Below are positions 47,565-58,850 of a DNA stretch of 64,000 nt, piece after piece. Position numbers and translations under genes: made by a program. The notes beneath the pieces are model-generated. The model was not told the origin of the DNA. It saw nothing but the letters and a program-made list of their open reading frames with translations, and did no database searches. The DNA is from Beverwykella pulmonaria. Its lineage: Eukaryota; Ascomycota; Dothideomycetes; Pleosporales; Melanommataceae. Each line of letters starts with the position of its first letter. The stretch's first letter is position 1. The stretch lies in NCBI GenBank assembly GCA_001599595.1, contig BCHH01000002.1, forward strand, positions 4,378,055 to 4,442,054, given 5' to 3'.

Positions 47565-50175
47565 ATGGGTTATATGGGGGTTGATTTGTTAGCGAGATCA
47601 CGCGCGATAGTAAGCGAGAACACCAAACCTCCGTGATAACCTCTGGTATACTGCAAGTCTTGGCACCCCCGGAGGGCCGCTTTTTTTCTACTTTTACACT
47701 ATTTGTAAAGCAAAATAGGGGCAAAAATGCAGGCAATATGGAAGCGCATAGCTATAGCATTAACTACAAAGTACACTTTTTCTGCCTATTAAGCAGCTTG
47801 TACAGCTGATAGAGCGACAATTTAGCCCGCTGCCGAACAAGCTCTACTTCCTCCACTGCCGCGCCTGTACTAATGCCCTGTGCCTGCCGTCTCCGAACCT
47901 CGTCAATAATAACCTTCCGCCGTCCATATAGCACCTGCTCGCTATGCCTCTGACGCCAGCGCAGCCCGTACAGATCCTCTAGTCCTTGCACAGACGGGCC
48001 ACCTGCTAGGCCTACCGTCCACTCCCTCNACAGCTGCGGGACGGTTGCCACTGCGCGGGAGAGGACGTACAGCGGCGGNGGNGGTGGCGGNGGCAGTGGC
48101 GGTGGTGATAGCGGTGATGGCGGCTCCTGCAGTGAGGGAGTGGCCGCGGGAGAAGGGGAGGCTAATGCAGAGTGGAAGGACCTCACCGCTGTCGCAGCAG
48201 AAGCAGGCGTGGTAGAGCTAGAAGCTGCCATAATCGTACGGCGCGTAGGATGTAGAGTCAGCGATATGCGGCCCTCAAGCAAGTCTCCTAGCCGTATGTC
48301 AATGCTGTTGAGCCGCTCTCTCGTTTCCGCGCCCCAGTCGCTGACGTCTCGCGCAAGGCTCTGGTGCAGGATGCTAAGGCGTTCAGCAATAGCAGGCAGT
48401 GTCTTCCAGATCTGCACTTCTTCAGGCTCCTCCACGTCTAGTAGCAAGAGCTCCACGTCCTTCGCAAACGCTAGGTAGTCAGCTTGGGCGAAGATAGGGT
48501 TAGCCTAGATTAGATGCGCAGGGAACTCCTGTCTCATAATAACTAAGTCCTAAAGGAGGATAATGCGGAGCTGCTGCAGCAAACGCAGGAAGCCCTAAGC
48601 CGCGAGGTCTTCGCGGTCCTCTGTTGCCTCATCACCCTGCTGCTTCTTGTTATCCGCGTACAAGTTAAACCACGCCAGCCCTTCGTCAACAAAGGGCCAC
48701 ACAGCCTGCTCAAGTAATCACGGAGGCAGCACCTTCGCCCATGGCAGGTAGAAGCTGCCCTGCGCGGACAGGTTAAAGCCAGCCATGCTTCGCATGAACT
48801 TGCGCGGGAGGTGGGTGAGATAGCAGTTTGTTAGGGCGTTACTATTCCACCGTCCCGCACGGCAGATTTAGCCCTCACTAACGCCCTTAAGCTCAGCGTG
48901 CTTTGCTCCTTGCAACCAACCTGCGTGTGTTTTCTTTAGCAACATAACGTTTGCCCTAGCAAACATCTTGTTAATCCAGTCTAACTGCGTGTTGTACGCT
49001 ATCTTCTTTGCTGCATGCTCCCCCTTGACTAGGTGCAGGTTGTACTACAGCTCACGCCAACAGAAGCTAGGAGGCGGCTCGCCCACAACGTTCCAGCAGT
49101 AGAAGAGGTAGAAAGCGGTGTGAGCTATAGTGCAGAGCAGCAGATTTTAGTGCCTCATGACAGCTCTGTACTCTAGCCACCCTATTAGGTTTGTCTTGCT
49201 GTTGTCTATAATTATAATTATTAGGTAGCAGGGCGTCAGGCCTTTGTCTAGCAGCAGGACTGTAAAGAAGTTAGGGAGTTTAGCCCCTAGGCGCGCCTTG
49301 CTCTGCAGAAGCATGTTGTGGGCAAGCAGGAAGTTAGTGGCAGTGCGCAGGTACAGCTCTGTTGACTGCTTCCACTGCTGCTTCTTCCCCTGGCGGTAAC
49401 CCTCCCAGCAGAACTGCACAGCATTAATTATCTTTGCCTCAGTGTAGCCGTCCTGCAGCATCCCCGCGGCCCTGTCAGCAAACTCAAGCCGCCGCCACCT
49501 ATACTCAGTGCGCTTGCAAGCCCTTAGCAGGCCGTTTAGGCCCTCTCCGCGCGGGGTTAGATGCGGGTTTATGCCCTTACTCTTTTGGAAGGACCACACG
49601 TCAACAATAGCGGCTACGTACAACTTAACCGCGCTAACTCCTAGCGTCTGCTGGACAGGTTCGCCGTCTACAGTAGTACAATCCTCCTTCTTATACCGCG
49701 AGGCCCAAAGTTCCCAGTCTAGGACGCGCTCGTTCAGGAACCAGATTAGCTTATTTTCACGCACAAGCTCACCATCTTCAAATCCCTTCTCAGCGCAGAA
49801 TTCCTGCCACTCCTTCTGCTTTGGATCATACGTCCTGTTTGTGTTTTTAGGCCGCGTCTTACGCGCCTGCGCAAGCGCGCGCGCGCCCTGCGCGAAGAGC
49901 TCGACGTCAAGGGCCGCATGACGCTCGGCAGCGCTGGTAGGGGCGGGGAGCGTCGTCGTCGTCGTCGTTGTCGTTGTCGTCGTCGTCGCCGCCGCCGTCG
50001 GCGGGGTCGTCCCTGAGGCTTCCATGGCGGGAGGGGGGAGGGAGGAGAGGGGAGAGGGGGAAGGCATGGTCAACGCGGTTGCACGTGATGGCAAGCTTTA
50101 GAAGGGGGGAGAAGATAACTGGGGAATAATCGCGGCAGGGGGGGCTCTCTAATAACTGTGGGTTATATGGGGGTC
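47565..50175 (-). mobile_element. Crypton-type tyrosine-recombinase element, decayed
   Basis: The segment is bracketed by direct repeats sharing GGGTTATATGGGGGT (47567-47581 and 50159-50173). Cryptons have short direct rather than inverted repeats, so this fits. Inside, one reverse-strand frame from about 50067 to 47764 encodes a recombinase-like protein broken by stops. The right repeat lies about 90 bp from the start of the NLR unit's terminal repeat at 50264. Boundaries are inferred from the repeats alone. Confidence 0.6.
47764..50067 (-). pseudogene. Crypton recombinase with GCR1_C domain, seven in-frame stops
   Basis: One frame throughout. N-terminal part: poly-Thr linker, then NTNRTYDPKQKEWQEFC (core-binding start), VSAVKLYVAAIVDVWSFQ and LNGLLRACKRTEY. 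Middle: HAELKGVSEG, RAGRWNSNALTNCYLTHLPR, where the Tyr is the likely nucleophile. C-terminus: GCR1_C-like YGLRWRQRHSEQVLYGRRKVIIDEV and LYQLYKLLNRQKK. Stops lie at 49147-49149, 49045-49047, 48868-48870, 48718-48720, 48595-48597, 48550-48552 and 48505-48507. All are TAA, TAG or TGA replaceable by CAA, CAG or CGA with one C-to-T change. Four ambiguous bases fall at 48029, 48079, 48082 and 48091. The protein resembles the fungal Ndc10/GCR1-like Crypton proteins. It cannot be active as read. Confidence 0.75.
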
Positions 50176-50263
50176 GGGGCGCTGAATAACCGAGGTTCTC
50201 GGGGGGGGTCTGCGATAACCGAGCGTCTCGCGAGATCTCGCGACCCCTTGATAATTATGGGCA

Positions 50264-50600
50264 TCCGTCCCTGGGTCGCGCAAAACCCACCGTGCCGCAA
50301 AATATGAGGGGGACTTTGACTTTAAGCGACTATAACTCTACGCACACGTTGAGATTTATTATAATTCTGTGTTAGTTGTGTAATAGAGCTTCTTTTAAAT
50401 ATATAGGACAGCTCCCGCTTATAAATTACGTTTGCATCGTCGCCTTTGCGCCTAATTTGCAGAGAGCCTCCCTGTAGCATCACCATTAAGCTCTTACCAC
50501 TCCATAATACCGGTACTACTAAACGATGAGAGGTTATCAGCAGCCTTGTGCCTGCTGTCGCACACAAAATCATGCGAGGTCGCCACCCCAGACCCGCAGC
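50264..50600 (+). repeat. Terminal inverted repeat, left copy
   Basis: Shares with the reverse complement of 55975-56352 the blocks GGTCGCGCAAAACCCAC, AAGCGACTATAACTC, GCACACGTTGAGATTTATTA, TAATAGAGCTTCTTTTAAA, GCCTTTGCGCCTAAT and TGCCTGCTGTCGCACACAAA. By eye roughly 85% of aligned bases agree. Confidence 0.85.
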
Positions 50601-50888
50601 GTTGCGATCCCCACAACCTTGGCATGCCTCCGGTCAACAACTCAAGGTCTTGGCCGGTGCGGGTCGGCCGTCCTCCCTGCTAGCGGTAGCGACATTAAAT
50701 GCTGCATCAAGAATACTGTTAGATATCATTAATAAGCGTGCTCTCGCACGTTGATCCTTCCGCATTTGCACTGTTACCTTCTGTCTGCTGCTTTAATAAT
50801 AATTTCAAAATATCACCCAACAGCTCTGTTAAGAAAAATGATCTTTTCTAAGGAAAACAGTTATACGCATACAATAGATCAAGTTCTG
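50601..50888. other. 3' flank of the NLR gene inside the unit
   Basis: Non-coding; only weak further similarity to the region inside the right terminal repeat. Confidence 0.5.
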
Positions 50889-53800
50889 TCAAATGAAAAT
50901 CTCCACATTTTCCAACAGCCACCCGTTTAGAGCTTCTAGTGATGATGTTGTGTGCGGGTGCTTAGGGCCTAGGACGTGTTTGCGTAGTTGGAAGCATTTT
51001 TCTAGAAGTACAATAGCATCGGTGTTGCGGGATTGACCTTTCAACGTAAATGCAAGATTGTTCATGCTGGTCAGCGTAGAAGGATGCTCCTTTCCAAGCA
51101 CCCTCTTGAACGTCTCCATCACTTGCACGTCCAGCTCTTCAGCCTCCTTCCACCGGCCTTGATTCGTGTACGTCGACGCCAGGTTGCCCATGCTGGTCAG
51201 CGTGGAAGGATGCTCCTCCCCAAGCACCCTCTTGAACGTCTCCATTACTTGCATCTCTAGCTCTTCGGCCTCCTTCCACTGGCCTTGATTCCTGTACGTT
51301 GACGCTAGGTTGCCCATGCAGGTCAGCGTGTCTGGATGCTCCTCCCCAAGCACCCTCTTTCTCGTCTCCATCACTTGCACCTCCAGCTCTTCGGCCTCCT
51401 TCCACCGGCCTTGATTCCTGTACGTCGACGCCAGATTGCCCATGCTGGTCAGCGTGTCTGGATGCTCCTCCCCAAGCACCCTCTTTCTCGTCTCCATCAC
51501 TTGCACCTCCAGCTCTTCTGCCTCCTTCCACCGCCCTCGATTCCAAAATGTCGACGCCAGGTTGGCCATGCTGGCCAGCGTGTCTGGATGCTCCTCCCCA
51601 AGCACCCTCTTTCTCGTCTCCATCACTTGCACCCCCAGCTCTTCGGCCTCCTTCCACCGGCCTTGATTCCAAAACGTCGACGCCAGGTTGGCCATGTTGG
51701 TCAGCGTGTCTGGATGCTCCTCCCCAAGCACCCTCTTTCTCGTCTCCATCACTTGCACCTCCAGCTCTTCAGCCTCCTTCCACCGGCCTTGATTCGTGTA
51801 CGTCGACGCCAGGTTGCCCATGCTGGTCAGCGTGTCTGGATGCTCTTCCCCAAGCACCCTCTTGAACGTCTCCATCACTTGCACTTCCAGTTCTTTGGCC
51901 TCCTTCCACCGCCCTTGGTTCCTGTACGTTGATGCTAGGTTGGCCATGCAGGTCAGCATGTCTGGATGCTCTTCCCCAAGCACCCTCTTTCTCGTCTCCA
52001 TCACTTGCACGTCCAGCTCTTCTGCCTCCTTCCACCGGCCTTGATTCCTGTACGTCGACGCCAGGTTGCCCATGCTAGTCAGCGTGTTTGGATGCTCCTT
52101 TCCAAGCACCCTTGAACTCATCTCCATCACTTGCACCTCCAGCTCTTCGGCCTCCTTCCACTGACCCTGATTCCTGTACGTTGACGCCAGGTTGCCAATG
52201 CTAAGAAGCGTGGAAGGATGCTCCTCCCCAAGCACCCTCTTTCTTGTCTCCATCACTTGCACAAACAGCTCTTTGGCCTCCTTCCACCGCCCTTGATTCC
52301 ANNNNNNNNNNNNNNNNNNNNNNNNNNNNNNNNNNNNNNNNNNNNNNNNNNNNNNNNNNNNNNNNNNNNNNNNNNNNNNNNNNNNNNNNNNNNNNNNNNN
52401 NNNNNNNNNNNNNNNNNNNNNNNNNNNNNNNNNNNNNNNNNNNNNNNNNNNNNNNNNNNNNNNNNNNNNNNNNNNNNNNNNNNNNNNNNNNNNNNNNNNN
52501 NNNNNNNNNNNNNNNNNNNNNNNNNNNNNNNNNNNNNNNNNNNNNNNNNNNNNNNNNNNNNNNNNNNNNNNNNNNNNNNNNNNNNNNNNNNNNNNNNNNN
52601 NNNNNNNNNNNNNNNNNNNNNNNNNNNNNNNNNNNNNNNNNNNNNNNNNNNNNNNNNNNNNNNNNNNNNNNNNNNNNTGTACGTCGACGCCAGGTTGCCC
52701 ATGCTGGTCAGCGTGGAAGGATGCTCCTCCCCAAGCACCCTCTTGAACGTCTCCATCACTTGCACCTCTAGCTCTTTGGCCTCCTTCCACCGCCCTTGGT
52801 TTGTGTACGTTGACGCCAGGTTGCCCATGCAGGTCAGCGTGTCTGGATGCTCCTCCCCAAGCACCCTCTTTCTCGTCTCCATCACTTGCACAAACAACTC
52901 TGCAGCCTCCTTCCACTGACCTTGATTTGTGTACGTCGACGCCAGGTTGGCCATGCTAGTCAGCGTGGAAGGATGCTCCTCCCTAAGCACCCTCTTTCTT
53001 GTCTCCATTACTTGCACCTCCAGCTCTTCAGCCTCCTTCCACCGGCCTTGATTCGTGTACGTCGACGCCAGGTTGGCCATGCTGGTCAGCGTGTCTGGAT
53101 GCTCCTCCCCAAGCACCCTCTTTCTCGTCTCCACCACTTGCACCTCCAGCTCTTCGGCCTCCTTCCACTGGCCTTGATTCCTGTACGTCAACGCCAGGTT
53201 GCCTATGCTGAGAAGCGTGGAAGGATGCTCTTCCCCAAGCACCCTCTTTCTTGTCTCCATCACTTGCATAAACAGCTCTTCAGCCTCCTTCCACCGCCCG
53301 TCACAATGCAATGCCATGGCACATTTCCATACTAGATTTGTCCTAGCCTCGTTCTCTTGTCTAGTGAGTTTAAATGATAGAGCAAACTTAGCATGCGGTA
53401 GTAATCGTCTCCACTTACTTCTGCTCCCATGATTATGGTCTGGGAACACCTCAAGCAGACGTATAATAGCTACTTGAGTCTGCTGACTCATTAATCCCTC
53501 TTCTTCAAGCCATTTGCGTGCTGAGACATGTACTAGCCGATGAAGGTCAAGCGCTGATTCAGCTGTTCGTTTGGTGACAAGTGAGTAAGCGTTGAGGGTT
53601 CCTACCGCATGTATTCCTTGCTCACGCGGCGAGGCCACTGGGAGAAGAGCAAGCGGGACGTCGTTTTGGTCTACACACGCCATAAAGAGTAAATACTCAG
53701 CTGCCAAATTATTATAGCGACGAATCTGCTCGAACGAAATAAGCCAGGTTGCAGCTATCACGCTCTCTGGTTCTCGACGAAGAGCTCCAGCCAACCCTTT

Positions 53801-55274
53801 CTTTTTCTCAGCTAGTAGTGAGAGATATTCCTGAAGGGTTATCTTGTTGACATTGACGTAGGCTGCTGCTTGCACAATAGCTAGAGGGAGGTACGCTAGC
53901 TCTCTAAGCAAGAGGTCTGCCTTCTCTTGCTGGTTCGCCGGGTTGACCAAACACATTTCTAGCATTCTTTGAGCCGTTTCCTGTTCCATCTCTAGCAACT
54001 CTACAATATTTTGTGGTGCCAGTTTCGCGGCCACCTTCTTGTCAGTCGTTGTGAAGACTATAGCCCCCTGCTTAGAGCTTGGTAGGGACTCTATTAGGCC
54101 AGCTGTTTCTAGCCCAGCTTCGCCCGCGTTGTCGAAAATGAGGAGCCACTGCCCTGCACTCTCGTCGCTTAAGTGGAGTTGTACCAGCTTTCTAACATCT
54201 GCCTTCTTATTATCCCAGCCAAGAATATTAAGCCGTCGGGCAATGTGCGCATATGATTGATAGAGGCTCCACTTATCGCTTGCAGTTATCCAGAACACTG
54301 AGCAGTTCTTATACTCTTGTCTAATTCTGTACGCCAACTCTAGTGCGAGCTGCGTTTTGCCTATTCCACCTAAGCCTGTAATTACGACCTTTGTAGTTGT
54401 TGCTCTAACAAAGAGCTTTCCTTTTAGCTTAGCAAGTTGCAACTCACGACCAATAAATCGAGCGTTTTGGTCAAATGGTACAATAAACAGCGTGGTATTA
54501 GCTGCAGGCTACACTTTAGTACTTATGCGACATAGTTGTGTAAGCAGTACCTTTTTCTATTTCCTCCTGGAGTCGCTCTAGTGCTCTCTCCTTTCCTTCG
54601 CCGTATCTAAACTCCATAGACACACTGAAAATTCCAATTAAAGAATACGCCATGTCTTCTTCTTGTGTTGCCTGGCGGCCCGCCATCCACGCCATTCGCT
54701 CAGGAACGCTAAATTCGTTTAGAGGATCGCCCCGTAACGCTGTAACTGGGATGCGAGTAATTTCGTGGATTAGCTGCTCCAGGGAGTCTTTGTCCCCAAG
54801 TCGCTGACGACTAGAGGAAAAGAAGTCAATTGTTGCTGGAGCTAGGAGTTCTTGAAGTGTCCAGCCTCGAGTAAACCATCTGCTCGTTCGAAAAGCTGCT
54901 TCCCATGCACTCTGGTGCCGCTGTGCATCTACCGTGTGTGTTGAGACATCTGAGAGGAAAGCGTAGCATCTTGCCGCATCCTTATACCACTGGAACATGG
55001 AGTTTATTGCGTTTGACAGCTCACGGAGGTTCCATTTGTCGATACAACAGGTGTCGACCCAGAAGTACTGTACACGGTCACGAGCAGTTTGTTCACCGCA
55101 GAACAGAATCTTTTCATAGCCAGCCTTGTCTTTCCCAGTGCCATTCACCAGATCTTCAAAGAGGAACTCGTCATCTCCCCATGTGTGGGAAAGAATAGCA
55201 TATGGAGGGATTGTTTTCTGGCTGAAATACGTTGAGGCGAGTCGCCCAGAACCATCAAAGTAAAGGAGTCGCAT
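50889..55274 (-). CDS. HET - NB-ARC - TPR NLR (incompatibility-type receptor)
   Basis: Exon 1 (54551-55274) and exon 2 (50889-54501) join in frame (phase 1). Exon 1 encodes a HET domain: YAILSHTWGDDEFLFEDL, YFWVDTCCIDK, SRWFTRGWTLQELLAP. Exon 2 begins with the NB-ARC NTPase: Walker A GLGGIGKTQLA, Walker B WLLIFDNA, FTTTD, LAYLPLAIVQAAAYV. It then has at least fifteen 42-residue TPRs of the type NQGRWKEAEELEVQVMETRK..GEEHPDTLTSMANLAST. A 376-base run of N interrupts the repeats (52302-52677). HET is the death-inducing domain of fungal heterokaryon incompatibility and NB-ARC the oligomerising switch. TPRs are probably the sensor. The whole gene lies inside inverted terminal repeats. Confidence 0.92.
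50985..53305 (-). repeat. 126-bp TPR-coding tandem repeats with high identity
   Basis: Fifteen visible units (five upstream, ten downstream of the gap on the coding strand) plus a degenerate last one. Units differ at few codons, for instance TRK or TFK, DT or ST, RW or QW, YRN or YTN or FWN. The rest are almost identical at the DNA level. Confidence 0.9.
52302..52677. other. Assembly gap (376 N)
   Basis: The gap falls inside the TPR repeat array. The reading frames on the two sides are not in register across 376 bases, so the gap length is not the true length. Confidence 1.
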
Positions 55275-55974
55275 CACAACGACATTGCAAGTGAGCAGAC
55301 AATTTGCAGGCAATTCGGAGGGGTGACCACAGGATTGCAGGGGAGATAGTAGCGCTCTATGTATTATAATTGTGGGCTGTGTAAGGGCTGTGTGAAGGCA
55401 GTGCAAAGATATTTGACAAGCTCAGCCGCATCATCACGTGCAACAGAAGGAGAGAAGCGAATGGATCCAAACTACCGGTACAAACGAAGCCAAGAAATGA
55501 AGAAGATGTAGCGAAGGTAAATACCTAACTACTAGTAGCAAGAAGGTTGGCCTCCTTGTATACTTACATACTTACATTTATTTTATTAATAGAAAAGTGC
55601 TTTAAGCTACAGTTGCAGATCCTTGGCGGTTACTTCCTGCTACAGTAATGTTGCTCGAAGCTCTAAATAGGTTGCAATTCGAGAAGTTGGAGAGGGGAAT
55701 CTGATGCTGCTTTTATTGTTTAAGGCATAAAGCTGCTGTATGTAAAAAGTATAGGCTAGGCTGCACGTGCTGAGTGAGCAGGCTGACTAATAATACTTGA
55801 CAATGATAAGAGTAACTTGCCACTAGATTTCGCCACTATTGACAAGAACCTTGTGAGGTGGCGAATTCTGTAGGTCTTTTCAGAGCGAGTGGGGTTCGCA
55901 AGGCTGCGGCTGAGGTCTGCCCGCCCGCCAAGGCTCAGTATGTAGTTGGTTTGAACAGAAGTACTAACCGGGGT
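55275..55974. promoter_or_regulatory. Upstream region of the NLR gene
   Basis: About 700 bp between the NLR start and the right terminal repeat. It should hold the promoter. AT-rich around 55540-55740. No second gene is seen. Confidence 0.4.
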
Positions 55975-56352
55975 AGCGGCCTCGCATAATTTTGTGTGCG
56001 ACAGCAGGCACAAGACGGTTAACTTCTCAGCATTGTAGCAAGATTCTAAGGCTTAATAACACCATTTATTAGTATTATAGAGCAGTAAGAGCTTGATAGT
56101 AGTGCTACCGGTATAGTGAAGGAACTCTGTCACATTATAAAAGGAGGCTCTCTGCAGATTAGGCGCAAAGGCAATAATACAAACGTAACTTATAGGCGTG
56201 AGCTGTCCTATATGTTTAAAAGAAGCTCTATTACACGACTCATAGAGAATTATAATAAATCTCAACGTGTGCGCAGAGTTATAGTCGCTTAAAATCAAAG
56301 TACCCCTCGTATTTTGCGGCACAGTGGGTTTTGCGCGACCTAGGGACGGACG
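55975..56352 (-). repeat. Terminal inverted repeat, right copy
   Basis: Inverted partner of 50264-50600, ending TGCGCGACCTAGGGACGGAC. Also collinear with 35098-35483. Confidence 0.85.
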
Positions 56353-56970
56353 TTAGGTAGATTTTAATGTACTACTTATTATCGCGGAGATACTGTAAGA
56401 GTGATAGGAGCATGTGTCTACTTATTCACGGCGATACCAGTACATTCACCTAATGTCATCCATTATATAGCGCCGAACAATGTCGATGTTTAGAAGCTCT
56501 GCAACGTAATAAATGAAGACAGGTTTGCAAGGTCAGTGAAGAAACTGCAGACGTGAGTCTACAGGCCTGGTATTTTGGGGAATGAAGTGCTAACAAGATT
56601 ATAGGACGACTTTGGCAAGGTGTGCGTTGATCTACTGGAGGTTGAAGATGTTGAAGGGTGCATGAGATTGGCTGCTGAGCTTGAGTGAGGCATTAGTGTT
56701 TTGTCCCTTTTTTGGATATAACTCTGGCAGGAGTTGGCTACAGGAAGGAACGTGGCTATGATTTTCTTCTATAGGCACTCATGTACTACCACGAAGAAGT
56801 TTACACGTGGAACCAAAAGTTGATCTGATCGACAGGAAGTGGAGGAAGTAGATCGTGATCAGAGACGTTTACAGCCTCGAGACTTCGAATTCCAGCCTTG
56901 GACAATCAGCAAGCTCTCTTCCTCGAACTCACAGCCCTGCCATGATCCCAACGAAAAGCTAATACCATTT

Positions 56971-57039
56971 AAAAAATTCCCCACCGATCACGAAGACCAA
57001 TGGAAGCAGTCAAAACTGTAGTCTTCAACTAGCAAAAAG
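56971..57039 (+). repeat. Imperfect dispersed repeat, copy 1
   Basis: Matches 58781-58850: AAAATTCCC..CCGATC..GAAGACCAA..GAAGCAGTCA..TGTAGT.TTCAACTAGCAAAAA. Weaker similarity continues leftward to about 56910. Confidence 0.65.
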
Positions 57040-58780
57040 CTGAGTTCAGAATGCTCTTTACCACTGCAGCTAATGCCCTTGCACTTGGATATCGAGGGAA
57101 TTTTGGAGCGGAGAATGGCAGCCTTTTATACATGAGGGGTGCTGCTGCCTTATTCGCTAACACATGTTGGGGCGATGCGTGGGGTTTAGGTAAAGAAGTG
57201 GTGGTGTTGCACGTGACCGGGCGCCTGGAGTCGTGGGCGAATGTAGTATGTCTAGGCGTGCATACGGGTGGGTTCCTGGGACCAGATTGTGAGCAATGAG
57301 GTGAGAATATGTGTGGGTACCCATGTTATGCTGCTCTTGCACAAGGTAGCAACGAAGAAAGACAAAAATTCGCGACCATAATTAATTGCTCAGCCGATAC
57401 CTCCTTCATCCTTGAGTTCCCGGGTGCGAAGCAATGACACCCAACACCTCTTCTGCTTTGTATCTTGACCATAATAAGAAGCCAAAGCTCCGGCCTCGGT
57501 GATATAGGCGGCGAATGTTGTGACGGTAGGTTAAGAACTCGCGCTCCCCCTTCAACAACTCCACTTTTTTCTCCTTATCCCATGCACAGGTGTGCACCTT
57601 TGGGATCATGACAAGGTTAGACAGCGCTCGTCGAAAATCATTGTGTTGATTCGGACGCTGCCATGGTTAGGGAAGGAGATGTGGCCTAAGGTGGTGACGT
57701 GTTGAACACTATTGGAGCCGGAGCGCCTTCCAGACGATTCTCATAGTTCCCAGCTCGCGGTATATTTATGTCCAAGTAGATTCAAATGCGAAATTTTTTG
57801 CCGTACGTCTTTGCAATGGGGCTGGTCGACTGACAGACTGACTGGAACTGGTGTATTGAGTTGTAACGTGCTATGAAATATTATATATTATCATATCCGA
57901 GAGAATTTCCCGTGTCGCAGGATAGAATGTAGATTTAAGCAACAGGCAACAGAATCAGCTCTGCCTTTCAAAGTCATACTGTATCTGTTTACTTGCCCCC
58001 CCTCAAATTCCCCCGGATGCACTCCTGTTCCTCTCTTCGGAGGTGAGCAAGTATGGTATGATGCGGCGAGACCTGGCTCCGGGATGGGATTTTAGGAAAC
58101 TATGTCCTGGGAAATTGCGTCTAGGTACGAGTTCCCTCCATGATGCTCTCTTTCCGTAACCCGTGGAGGCTCTGAGGCGTTAAGGCCTCATGGTGATATG
58201 CGCTGCCACCAGACATACCTTCCCGGAAGGTGTGAGTGGCCATGGTGGAGGTGTTTGTTGACCTGTTAAAACTGCCACAGCGTGTGCGAACCAAGTTGTC
58301 GATGCGTAGTAGTGACGAGGACAGCAGACACAACATCTGCGCGCCCGTGTATCAATTTGAAGAAGATTCCTGGTAGAGATGGACCGCCGTGAGTGCCAAG
58401 TGTGCGCTATCGCCGATGCAGGTTGTGCGATAGCTTCGCGTTTCCGTTTCTATTATCAGGACGAGGTTTACTGAATGATACGTCTGGCAATTCTATCTGG
58501 CAATTCCATCAGGAACAGGCAAAGTGCTGGCGCTGGCGCTCTACTCGCCAGTTGTGCTTGAACTTTGAATGGCTAAGCGACCGACCCCACAGTTCGCGAC
58601 GACGCAACCTGGAACGCGACTCATCATACCTTCGGCGAAAAGTGACTGGGAGCAGACTGAGCCTGCTTCGCATCGCAATTTGCCTAGTGACTTGTATTGA
58701 AACTCTTCCTCAAACCCACAGCAAGCTGTGGGAATCGATGAAAAGAAGGGAAAATATGAGATACGACTCATTGGTATGGC

Positions 58781-58850
58781 AAAAATTCCCTGCCGATCCG
58801 AAGACCAACAGAAGCAGTCATAGTTGTAGTTTTCAACTAGCAAAAACGCT
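58781..58850 (+). repeat. Imperfect dispersed repeat, copy 2
   Basis: Same orientation as copy 1 about 1.8 kb away. Too degraded to name the source element. Confidence 0.65.

Larger units (their letters stand above)
50264..56352. mobile_element. Long-TIR unit carrying an NLR gene
   Basis: The first roughly 330 bp (50264-50600) and last roughly 380 bp (55975-56352) are inverted copies of each other. Ends read CCGTCCCT(G/A)GGTCGCGCA, then AAACCCAC(C/T)GTGCCGCAA and further long matching blocks. Between them is one gene, the HET - NB-ARC - TPR NLR. No transposase is present, so it would be non-autonomous. No convincing target-site duplication is visible. A diverged unit with the same ends is at 33269-35483. 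Confidence 0.7.

Noticed and set aside
49920..50000. GTC-repeat microsatellite in the Crypton region as a separate locus
   Set aside because: It encodes the poly-Thr linker of the recombinase frame and needs no separate explanation.
51299..51932. Several forward frames of Leu/Pro/His- or Ser/Pro-rich repeats opposite the NLR
   Set aside because: Antisense and off-frame readings of the 126-bp TPR repeats.
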